11,188 nucleotides of DNA, from positions 1-11,188 of the forward strand of contig DDYL01000135.1 in the NCBI GenBank assembly GCA_002347925.1, read 5' to 3'. A model generated the notes under the pieces. That model was not told where the DNA came from. It saw nothing but the letters and a program-made list of their open reading frames with translations, and did not search any database. The stretch is from Chloroflexi bacterium UBA2235. Its GTDB lineage: Bacteria > Chloroflexota > UBA11872 > UBA12225. This document shows positions 1 to 5,960 of this stretch, one piece after another (position 1 is the first letter of the stretch; each line of letters opens with the position of its first letter). The position numbers were made by a program, and so were the translations under genes.

Positions 1-558
1 GGCCTCACCGCCGCCTTGGGCGTGACAACCGGCACGGTCGTGCCGCTCGCATACGCCACCTTCGGCGCGGCCCTGCTTGCCACCCAATCGGACCTCGTCT
101 ACCTGATCCTCCAGTACGCGGGTTCCGCCTACCTTGCCTGGCTGGGTTTCCGCGCGCTGCGCTCCCGCCCAGCGCCACCTGATCTTGATCCACTTCGCCT
201 GGCAAGCCCGGACACGCCAGACACGGCCCTCGAAGCGAGTCCCATCCCCACCGAAGTCCCGACCCGCCTTCGAACCTTCTGGACAGGTGTCCTCATCACC
301 TCGCTCAACGCCAAGGCGGGGCTGTTCTACCTGTCCCTCTTTGCAATGGCCGTCTCCGCAAACACCCCCGTGGCGCCACGCCTCCTCTATTGCGCCTACA
401 TCCTGATCTCCACCATGATCTGGACGTCGGTCGTCGCCACCCTCTTCGGTCACGGGACGGTCCGTCGCACCTTCCGTGCTTTCGGGCACTGGTTCGACCG
501 CTTCATGGGAGGCGTCTTCATCCTGCTGGCCCTGCGCACCGCCTTCGCACGACGCTAG
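1..558 (+). CDS. LysE/RhtB-family amino-acid exporter, 5'-truncated by window edge
   Basis: An inner-membrane exporter of the LysE/RhtB superfamily, which expels amino acids or related small molecules. The frame is open from base 1 and ends in TAG at 556-558, giving 185 visible residues. Family members are about 205 residues, so roughly the first 20-40, including the usual N-terminal Pro-Gly-Pro helix, lie outside the window. Hydrophobic segments follow the family order: a Gly/Ala-rich helix at the start, then YLILQYAGSAYLAWLGFRAL, a polar loop of about 40 residues rich in Pro and Asp, then VLITSLNAKAGLFYLSLFAM, and two more helices near the C-terminus. The segment SLNAKAGLF matches the family's NPKAxLFF region with the proline replaced by alanine. 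The GTG at 16 opens an internal frame but is unlikely to be the true start. Substrate is unknown. Family assignment is fairly secure. Confidence 0.82.
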   Translation, partial: GLTAALGVTTGTVVPLAYATFGAALLATQSDLVYLILQYAGSAYLAWLGFRALRSRPAPPDLDPLRLASPDTPDTALEASPIPTEVPTRLRTFWTGVLITSLNAKAGLFYLSLFAMAVSANTPVAPRLLYCAYILISTMIWTSVVATLFGHGTVRRTFRAFGHWFDRFMGGVFILLALRTAFARR

Positions 559-634
559 CCCAACGCAGCCATTGGGGTTCCGGTTGGTCCCACCCCGAAT
601 GGTGGTACGCTGTCGCATGCGTCTGAGCCGTGAT

Positions 635-650
635 GGTGGTCGTTACCACC
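635..650. other. Small stem-loop in the moaA leader
   Basis: GGTGGT at 635-640 and ACCACC at 645-650 form a perfect 6-bp stem with a CGTT tetraloop, about 38 bases before the moaA start. There is no T-run, so a terminator for the exporter gene is not well supported. It could equally be a leader structure or chance. No molybdenum-cofactor riboswitch could be recognised in the 129-base gap 559-687. Confidence 0.3.
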
Positions 651-687
651 CGTCCCCGGCCCGCACGTCCGGAAGCCACACGACAGG

Positions 688-1779
688 ATGACGACGACAC
701 CAACCCGCCGCCACCTTCCAATGGTTTCCGAGAGTGCCGGAATCACCGTTCACGAACTGTCCGAGATCCCGACCACCGGGCCCCTCGTCGACTCATTCGG
801 ACGCCTGATCCGCAACTTGCGCATCTCGATCACCGACCGATGCAACTTCCGGTGCACCTACTGCATGCCGGAAGAGGGCCTCGACTGGCTTCCAAACGAT
901 GCCATCCTGACCTTCGAGGAGATCGACCGCCTCTCACGCCTCTTCGTGCGTCTCGGGATAAACGAGATTCGCCTGACTGGTGGCGAACCTACCCTCAGGC
1001 GCGATTTGCCCGATCTGATCGCACGCCTTGCGCCGCTCGAGGCTGATGGCTTGAAGAGCCTCTCGCTCACGACGAACGGCATCCTCCTGCCCCGCCTCGC
1101 CCCGGCCCTTGCGTCCGCCGGACTGACGCGGATCAACGTCTCGCTGGATACGTTGGACCAGAAGCGTTTCTGGCAGGTCACCCGCCGTGACGCCCTCGAC
1201 CAAGTGATGGCCGGTCTCGAATCGCTTGAGGCCTACCCCAGCATCACCCCGATCAAGATCAACGCCGTCGCCGTCCGCGGTTTCACGCGCGAGGAAGACA
1301 TCCTGGCCCTCGCCGGCCTCGCGCGTCGCAAGCCATACGTCATGCGGTTCATCGAGTTCATGCCCCTCGATGCCGAAGGGAACTGGGAGACCGAACAGGT
1401 CCTTCCCGGTGACGAGATCCGTGCGATCATCAACGCCCAGTGGCCACTGGATGTGATCCCGGGCCAGGATCCTTCAAGCACTGCCGTGACCTACCGGTTC
1501 AGTGACGGCCTCGGCGACGTGGGGTTCATCAATCCGGTGACACAGCCGTTCTGCCGCACCTGCGACCGCATCCGTCTCACTGCCGACGGCCAGTTGCGCA
1601 CCTGCCTCTTCTCGGTCGACGAGACCGATCTCAAATCACCGATGCGCAACGGTGCCGACGACACCGAACTCGAACGCCTGATCCGTCGCGCCGTCTGGGC
1701 GAAGGAACAGAAGCACAAGATCAATGAAGGCGAAGCCTTTCAGCGCGCCTCGCGATCAATGAGCCAGATCGGCGGATAG
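688..1779 (+). CDS. moaA: GTP 3',8-cyclase MoaA (molybdenum cofactor biosynthesis)
   Basis: A cytosolic radical-SAM enzyme that, with MoaC, converts GTP to cyclic pyranopterin monophosphate, the first step of molybdopterin synthesis. Of 363 residues, the N-terminal radical-SAM cluster motif is CNFRCTYC at 52-59 (C52, C56, C59). The SAM-binding segment LTGGEPTLR is near 97-105, and the second 4Fe-4S cluster of the C-terminal half is given by C289, C292 and C306 in the PFCRTCDRIR context. The protein ends in the conserved double glycine (362-363) needed for activity in this family. Length is slightly above the usual 325-340 because about 30 residues precede the conserved VDSFGR block. ATG 688 has only a weak ribosome site (GGAAG at 671-675, 12 bases away), and ATG 721 is the alternative start. 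No other moa or moe gene is in the window. It converges on the leftward gene at 1837. Identification is very secure, the start less so. Confidence 0.95.
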   Translation: MTTTPTRRHLPMVSESAGITVHELSEIPTTGPLVDSFGRLIRNLRISITDRCNFRCTYCMPEEGLDWLPNDAILTFEEIDRLSRLFVRLGINEIRLTGGEPTLRRDLPDLIARLAPLEADGLKSLSLTTNGILLPRLAPALASAGLTRINVSLDTLDQKRFWQVTRRDALDQVMAGLESLEAYPSITPIKINAVAVRGFTREEDILALAGLARRKPYVMRFIEFMPLDAEGNWETEQVLPGDEIRAIINAQWPLDVIPGQDPSSTAVTYRFSDGLGDVGFINPVTQPFCRTCDRIRLTADGQLRTCLFSVDETDLKSPMRNGADDTELERLIRRAVWAKEQKHKINEGEAFQRASRSMSQIGG

Positions 1780-1781
1780 AC

Positions 1782-1819
1782 ACCCCCTCCCCTCTCGCGT
1801 CGAAATGTGGGAGGGGGGT
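1782..1819. terminator. Candidate bidirectional terminator between moaA and the convergent IMPDH/GMPR gene
   Basis: A C-rich arm (1782-1791) pairs with a G-rich arm (1809-1819) to give about 10 base pairs with one bulged G and a loop of about 17 bases. It sits 3 bases after the moaA stop and 18 bases beyond the stop of the leftward gene, where a shared terminator is expected. There is no T-tract on either side, so Rho-independent function is uncertain. Confidence 0.5.
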
Positions 1820-1836
1820 CTCACGCATCTCCCCCG

Positions 1837-2982
1837 CTACCGGCGAAAGATGTGGGGTTGGTTCTCGAACAGCGTCGCGTTGCTCACCAACGTGAAGACC
1901 GCGCGACGCCGGAACTCGGCCAGGTTCGCCGCCCCGGTGTAGGACATCGCCGACCGCAGTCCGCCACTCACTTGGGTGAGGATTGTCCGGGCCGATCCCT
2001 TGACCGGCACGAAGCCCGCTTCACCTTCAGGCGCACGATGCTTGTCGACCGCAATCTGGTTGTCGATCATGTACGAGAAACTGGCCTGCCCGCGAACGAA
2101 CTTGCGTGGCCCGTGGCCGTCGTCGATGACCTCACCCGGTGTCTCGTCAGTCCCCGCGAGGAGACTGCCGATCATCACCACCTGGGATCCCGCCGCCAGC
2201 GCCTTTGCCACGTCGCCCGGATGACGCACGCCACCGTCGGCTATCACGGGCAATCCGGTCCCGGCGACGTCAAAGATGGCCGACAACTGCCCCACACCCG
2301 TCCCGGCGATCAGGCGCGTCGTGCAGAGGCCACCCGACCCGACCCCGACCCGCACGTACGCCGCCACCGGTTCCGGTTCGAGGTACGACCTTGCCTGCGA
2401 CGCCGTCGCGATGTTCCCGGTCACGAAGACGACCTCGGCAAGGTCCGGGTGCGATTGCAGGGCGCCGAGTGTCCGGACCAGTCGCGCCTGCCCGCCATGC
2501 GCGATATCGATCAGGATCATCCGCACCCCTGCATCGGCAAGTGCGCGGGCAAGTTCGATGGTCGATTCGGGTCGGTCACCAAGACCGATCGAATACGCAC
2601 ACCGCACACCGGGACCGAACCGCACCCGGTGGGCCACGGCCACCGCGACAGGATCGTCGCAACGGGGCCAGAAGGTGCACCCGCCAAGTTCCTCGAATAG
2701 CGCGAGCATGTCGTCCCCGACAATCGTGTCCATCGGCGCGGTCACCACTGGAAGGTCGAGACGCCACGGGCCGAACGGCACTGACGTATCCACCCGGCGC
2801 CGACTCTCCACCTCGGTCTGAGGTTGGGGTGCCAGCAGGACATCGTCGTAGGTCAGGCTCATCGGATCGACGGTGGAAAGGTCGTACCACGGCCGGGTCG
2901 TGCCCCGCGGGGCAAGGAAGACAGGGGCGTGGTCTGGAAGTGCCGGGGCGGTCATCGCCCGGGCCGGGGTCAGTTGTGTCAT
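1837..2982 (-). CDS. IMP dehydrogenase/GMP reductase family protein without CBS domains
   Basis: A TIM-barrel enzyme of the IMPDH/GMPR family of purine-nucleotide redox enzymes. From ATG 2982 it has 381 residues. Seen in order: YDDVLLAPQ (45-53), APMDT (83-87), DIAHGG (159-164), the active-site loop GVGSGGLCTTR with catalytic C220 (213-223), the phosphate-binding VIADGG (246-251), IGSLLAGTDETPGE (271-284) and GGLRSAMSYTGA (340-351). No CBS pair is inserted after the first barrel strands, as in GMP reductase. However, the GMPR catalytic Glu in the GMSSE segment appears as Phe (GQASF, 298-302), and the IMPDH flap Arg-Tyr dyad is not visible either, so substrate and direction are open. The start is uncertain: AGGA at 2995-2998 is 12 bases from ATG 2982, with in-frame ATGs at 2955 and 3048. 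It probably has its own promoter in the long gap to its right. Family call is strong; the exact reaction is not. Confidence 0.85.
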   Translation of the reverse strand: MTQLTPARAMTAPALPDHAPVFLAPRGTTRPWYDLSTVDPMSLTYDDVLLAPQPQTEVESRRRVDTSVPFGPWRLDLPVVTAPMDTIVGDDMLALFEELGGCTFWPRCDDPVAVAVAHRVRFGPGVRCAYSIGLGDRPESTIELARALADAGVRMILIDIAHGGQARLVRTLGALQSHPDLAEVVFVTGNIATASQARSYLEPEPVAAYVRVGVGSGGLCTTRLIAGTGVGQLSAIFDVAGTGLPVIADGGVRHPGDVAKALAAGSQVVMIGSLLAGTDETPGEVIDDGHGPRKFVRGQASFSYMIDNQIAVDKHRAPEGEAGFVPVKGSARTILTQVSGGLRSAMSYTGAANLAEFRRRAVFTLVSNATLFENQPHIFRR

Positions 2983-3242
2983 CAGCGTGAAGGTTCCTGT
3001 GCGGATTTGAGAGGTGCCCAGCGGGTACTCGCCTTGGGCCGGGGGCATGGACAGTTGGCGTCCGTGGATGCGCTTGGCAAGGCACCCTCCAGACGCATCG
3101 CCACGGAAAAGCATACGCGCCCGACCACCTACAGGCGCGTCATCCTGGGAGCAACGCCACTCCCGTTCACCCACGGGACCTCAACCGGGAAGTTGCCACA
3201 ATCGCCCACGATTGCGTGACACCAGACAACGATGAAGCACCG
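2983..3242. other. Non-coding stretch upstream of the IMPDH/GMPR gene
   Basis: No convincing gene on either strand. It contains CATCCTGGGAGC at 3141-3152, which is shared with the other long gap and resembles the core of the following tandem repeats, and a perfect 6-bp inverted repeat TCCCGT/ACGGGA (3161-3166 and 3173-3178, six-base loop). As the 5' region of the leftward gene it should hold that gene's promoter, but I could not pick out -35/-10 boxes or a known riboswitch. Confidence 0.45.
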
Positions 3243-3391
3243 AGGGTTACCCAACGACTTCGTCGGCGCGTCACCCTGGGAACGTCGGCGCCCTCGCCGA
3301 CCCACAATCTGGATGCACCACTTCCTGTGGGTACGTGCCGCGACCTAGGCACCACGCCGTGAACAACCACGGGAACCTGTCACACCCTGCC
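3243..3391. repeat. 149-base tandem repeat, unit A
   Basis: First of two head-to-tail units that match at about 123 of 149 positions by hand count with no insertion or deletion. It starts AGGGTTACCCAACGACTTCG. The unit contains a hairpin at 3284-3301 (stem GTCGGCG/CGCCGAC, loop CCCT) preceded by CCCTGGGAAC, then the conserved strings CAATCTGGA, CACCACTTCCTGTGG and GCCGTGAACA. The 149-base period is not a multiple of three and open frames across it are interrupted or low quality, which argues against protein coding. Confidence 0.85.
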
Positions 3392-3540
3392 AGGGTTACC
3401 CAACGACTTCGCAGGCACGTAATCCTGGGAACGCCGGCGCCCTCGCCGGCCCCCAATCTGGACACACCACTTCCTGTGGATACATGCCTCGACCAACGAA
3501 CTAAGCCGTGAACATCTACTCGACCCCGTCAGATCCTGCC
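3392..3540. repeat. 149-base tandem repeat, unit B
   Basis: Second unit, directly abutting unit A. Its hairpin at 3433-3450 reads GCCGGCGCCCTCGCCGGC. Relative to unit A the stem differs at both members of one pair (T-A to C-G), so pairing is preserved. The first 20 bases are identical to those of unit A. Divergence is concentrated just before the hairpin and in the last 50 bases. Confidence 0.85.
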
Positions 3541-3607
3541 GGCGAGGGCGCTGGCGTTCCAAGGCCAGGGCAACCAAGTACCCCGATCCACCCACACCAC
3601 TTCCTGT
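3538..3607. repeat. Degenerate third unit with inverted hairpin core
   Basis: Bases 3538-3564 are the reverse complement of the unit B hairpin core (about 25 of 27 positions), forming a 7-bp stem with one G-T pair and an AGGG loop. Further right, CACCACTTCCTGT at 3595-3607 is in the same orientation as in units A and B. The result looks like a third unit whose hairpin segment has been flipped or independently inserted. It lies between the tandem pair and the end of the FAH-family gene. Confidence 0.6.
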
Positions 3608-3635
3608 CTGAGGGCACCGGCGCGCCGAGTAATCG

Positions 3636-4601
3636 TCAAACTACCGGGTTGCGCAAGATGCCGAGACCCTCGATCTCCACCTCGACCACATCGCCCGCCT
3701 GCAGGAAGATGCCCCGCGCACTGCCGACACCGGCCGGAGTGCCCGTGGCAATGATGTCTCCCGGTTCAAAGGTCATGAACTTCGAGCACCACGCAATCGT
3801 CCGCACGATGGAATGAAGCATCATCGCCGTCGAAGTCTCCTGACGCTGCTCGCCATTCACGCGCACAACCATGTGCAGGTTCATGGGATCGGCAACCTCG
3901 TCTGCGGTCACCATCCACGGCCCGATCGGGCAGAACGTGTCGGGCCACTTGCCAATCAGCCAGTCGAAATACCCATTCCGTGCCGCCTGCGCCGGGTCAC
4001 GATCCATCCCGGGATCAAGCTTGCGCCCCGACACATCGTTGAGGGGGAAGTACCCCGCCACGTACTGCATGGCATCGGCCTCGGAAATGCGATGTCCGCG
4101 ACGACCGATCACCACCCCGAGCTCACCTTCATAGTCGGTCGCAATCACGGGTGCCCCTGGAATGCGGATGGCCTCGCCATGCCCGACGATCGATGTCATC
4201 GGCTTGCAGAAGACCTCTGGCACCAGCTGTTCGGCCGGTGTCGTCAGGCCACTTGCACCCTCGGTCCGGTGCGCCATGTAGTTCCCGGCCAACGCAAGCA
4301 CCTTGCCCGGGCGCAGGATTGGCGCACGCAAGCGGGCACCATCGGCCGTCACAATCCACGACGCCCCAGCCCCGGCATGGGAATGCGCGTGGTCGAGCGC
4401 CACCTTTGCCGCGTGCAAGCCCTCATCACCCGCCTCAAGCAGTGCCTCGAGCGACCCGAGGACGTGCGGATGCGCGACATGCGCCGCCACACCAGCCTCG
4501 TGCAGGTCAATCCACGGACCCGCCTCCGGCGCATCGTGGGCATCCACAGGCGCGACCAGTCGGTGTGCCCCGTTTGTCAGCGTGACGGTTCCCAGTTTCA
4601 T
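3636..4601 (-). CDS. Fumarylacetoacetate hydrolase (FAH) family protein
   Basis: A cytosolic, divalent-metal-dependent enzyme of the FAH fold. Members hydrolyse or isomerise C-C bonds of diketo or 2-oxo acids (fumarylpyruvate, 2,4-diketo-3-deoxy sugar acids, homoprotocatechuate products). It has 321 residues: an N-terminal domain (about 1-90), then the catalytic domain with NYMAH and E114 (107-114), metal ligands E158 and E160 in DYEGEL, D189 in LNDVSGR, GPWMVTADEV (227-236) and GDIIATGTPAGVG (281-293). ATG 4601 is preceded by GAGGG eight bases away, a good ribosome site. The frame also runs further upstream to 4703, but that stretch is repeat-rich and non-coding in character. It is last in the leftward catabolic gene row, 157 bases after the second Gfo/Idh gene. 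By analogy with oxidative sugar-acid pathways it may release pyruvate or a short 2-oxo acid, but the substrate cannot be read from the sequence. Confidence 0.9.
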   Translation of the reverse strand: MKLGTVTLTNGAHRLVAPVDAHDAPEAGPWIDLHEAGVAAHVAHPHVLGSLEALLEAGDEGLHAAKVALDHAHSHAGAGASWIVTADGARLRAPILRPGKVLALAGNYMAHRTEGASGLTTPAEQLVPEVFCKPMTSIVGHGEAIRIPGAPVIATDYEGELGVVIGRRGHRISEADAMQYVAGYFPLNDVSGRKLDPGMDRDPAQAARNGYFDWLIGKWPDTFCPIGPWMVTADEVADPMNLHMVVRVNGEQRQETSTAMMLHSIVRTIAWCSKFMTFEPGDIIATGTPAGVGSARGIFLQAGDVVEVEIEGLGILRNPVV

Positions 4602-4643
4602 GATCGGATCCCTCTTTCTCCCTCCCCTCGATCGGGGCGGGGT

Positions 4644-4653
4644 GCGAAGCGTA
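4644..4653 (+). repeat. Dispersed 10-mer GCGAAGCGTA, copy 1
   Basis: Exact copy of a 10-mer also found at 8638-8647 and 8741-8750. All three lie in gene-free gaps and point the same way. Here it follows a G/C-run region with a 4-bp CCCC/GGGG stem around GATC (about 4624-4637), between the FAH-family start and the crossing inverted repeats. Confidence 0.55.
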
Positions 4654-4671
4654 TTGCAATCAGCGTGACTA

Positions 4672-4758
4672 GGGAGAGGCGGGCCGGGATACCCTCGGAC
4701 CACTCGGCTCGAACGCCGGCACCGTTTCCCGCGGACCAGGCCTCTCCCGTGCCCGGCC
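4672..4758. promoter_or_regulatory. Crossing inverted repeats between the second Gfo/Idh gene and the FAH gene
   Basis: Two perfect inverted pairs occur in crossed order: GGGAGAGGC (4672-4680) with GCCTCTCCC (4740-4748), and GGCCGGG (4682-4688) with CCCGGCC (4752-4758). In the leftward transcript they begin immediately after the Gfo/Idh stop codon. The crossed order would make either a pseudoknot or two mutually exclusive hairpins. The loop also has an 11-base direct repeat with one mismatch (CCCTCGGACCA at 4692-4702, CCCGCGGACCA at 4728-4738). It could be an intercistronic terminator, attenuator or RNA-stability element. Function is inferred only from structure. Confidence 0.45.
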
Positions 4759-5877
4759 TTAGATGTCAGCGATCGGGTAGGTGACCTTCACGTTGCCCCG
4801 GTGGTTCGATTGCAGGATGCCGAGCAGGATTGAGAGGGTGCGCCGTCCATCCTCGCCCGTCGAGACCAGCGGAGATGCCGGCGCCTCACCCCGTGCTTTC
4901 GCCTCGACGTGCGAGATCACCTCGCGCAGTCCGGCCTCAAGTCCTCCCGTCGCTACCGGTGCCGTCGGCAACAGCCACTTGACCGGACGGGCATCGCCCT
5001 GCGCATCTCCACCACCGGGGGCCGGCCTCGCGAGTTGCGTCACCTCGGCAGCACCGGATGAATCGTCCACCGAGATGCGCCCGTGTTCGCAGTCCAATCG
5101 CAGTTCAAAGCGCGCCAAGCCATCCTTGTTCGCGCAGATGAAGGCCCGCACACCATTCTCGTACCGCACGTATGCACTTGCCCCGGGATCGGTGGCCGGA
5201 TCACGCCCGCCATCACCCGCATACCGGGGCGGATAGTCGGAATGGGTGTCGTCGAGGTCGGACATCACCCACGCCGGGTCGCTTTCGGCGAAGAAGTTGA
5301 CCGTGTCCACCAGATGCGTGGCATTGCGGAACAGCATTGCGCGCGGCCCGGCAAGCGTCGCCACGATCCGTCGCAACGGCCCGAGCGCCCCTGACCGGAT
5401 CAGCACGCGTGCCTGATGCCAGATCTGGCGCCACCGTCGCGTGTGATCGATCGACAGCACCACGCCGTGTGCCCGGCACGCAGCCAGGATGCGGTCGGCA
5501 TCAGCCAGCGTCGTGGCGATCGGCTTCTCGCAGTAGATCCCCTTCACCCCGGCCTCGCATGCAGCAACCACGATGTCGGCATGACGATGGTCCGGCGTGA
5601 CAACACTCAGGATGTCCAGATGCGCTTCGGCAAGCATCGCGTGGAAATCGGTGTAGGTGCGCGCCTCCGGCCAGCGGTGTCCCCAGTTCTGGACGAACTC
5701 GGCATTGCGTTCCGGCACCAGGTCGCACGCGCCGACAACCGTCACGTTGGGGATCTGCGCGTAGCCACTCGCATGGTTGTCGCCGTGCGCGTGCCCGAAC
5801 ACGGGATCCGGAATCGGTGGCGGCGCCCCCGCAGCAATGCCCGTCAGGCCGACGATCCCGGCACGATGGATCTTCAT
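4759..5877 (-). CDS. Gfo/Idh/MocA family oxidoreductase, with N-terminal insertion
   Basis: A predicted NAD(P)-dependent dehydrogenase of the glucose-fructose oxidoreductase/inositol dehydrogenase family, 372 residues, cytosolic. Rossmann half: AGIVGLTGIA (6-15), with the second glycine of the usual G-x-G-x-x-G replaced by T12, then about 20 extra residues rich in Pro, Gly and His before HASGYAQIP and the acidic strand end VVGACD (47-52). Next come SVVTPDHRHAD (91-101) and the family's EKP (117-119). The C-terminal half has THLVDTVNFF with H188 and D191, matching the usual catalytic His/Asp segment. ATG 5877 is supported by AAGGAGAG (5884-5891 on the plus strand), spaced 6 bases. It follows the other Gfo/Idh gene by 83 bases and is probably co-transcribed. 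Likely substrates are a sugar, cyclitol or derivative; the identity is unknown. Confidence 0.88.
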   Translation of the reverse strand: MKIHRAGIVGLTGIAAGAPPPIPDPVFGHAHGDNHASGYAQIPNVTVVGACDLVPERNAEFVQNWGHRWPEARTYTDFHAMLAEAHLDILSVVTPDHRHADIVVAACEAGVKGIYCEKPIATTLADADRILAACRAHGVVLSIDHTRRWRQIWHQARVLIRSGALGPLRRIVATLAGPRAMLFRNATHLVDTVNFFAESDPAWVMSDLDDTHSDYPPRYAGDGGRDPATDPGASAYVRYENGVRAFICANKDGLARFELRLDCEHGRISVDDSSGAAEVTQLARPAPGGGDAQGDARPVKWLLPTAPVATGGLEAGLREVISHVEAKARGEAPASPLVSTGEDGRRTLSILLGILQSNHRGNVKVTYPIADI

Positions 5878-5883
5878 GGACTT

Positions 5884-5891
5884 CTCTCCTT
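5884..5891 (-). promoter_or_regulatory. Strong ribosome binding site of the second Gfo/Idh gene
   Basis: AAGGAGAG on the minus strand, six bases before ATG 5877. It is the best Shine-Dalgarno match I found in the leftward cluster and fixes the start of that gene. Confidence 0.75.
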
Positions 5892-5960
5892 CATATGCGT
5901 CTCACCAACCCCATCACCCCTGACCTTCACCCCACACCAACCGGCCGGATGCAGCGGGGA

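Noticed and set aside
559..687. Molybdenum-cofactor riboswitch before moaA
   Set aside because: The gap has only a 6-bp hairpin and weak inverted pieces. I could not find the multi-stem core expected of that riboswitch.
1807..2700. 297-codon open frame on the plus strand opposite the IMPDH/GMPR gene
   Set aside because: It is rich in Arg, His, Pro and Asp with no recognisable motif, and the opposite strand encodes a clear family protein with intact active-site motifs. It is an antisense artefact of GC-rich DNA.
3167..3595. Three short overlapping leftward open frames in the tandem-repeat region
   Set aside because: They share peptide pieces only because the DNA repeats. The 149-base period shifts frame at each unit and no ribosome site or motif supports translation.
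3243..3607. Possible CRISPR array
   Set aside because: Units are 149 bases long, only two to three copies exist, divergence is spread through the whole unit, and no repeat/spacer alternation or cas gene is present.
3813..4784. 323-codon open frame on the plus strand opposite the FAH-family gene
   Set aside because: No motif or plausible fold; it covers an intact, motif-rich leftward gene and runs through the crossing repeats.
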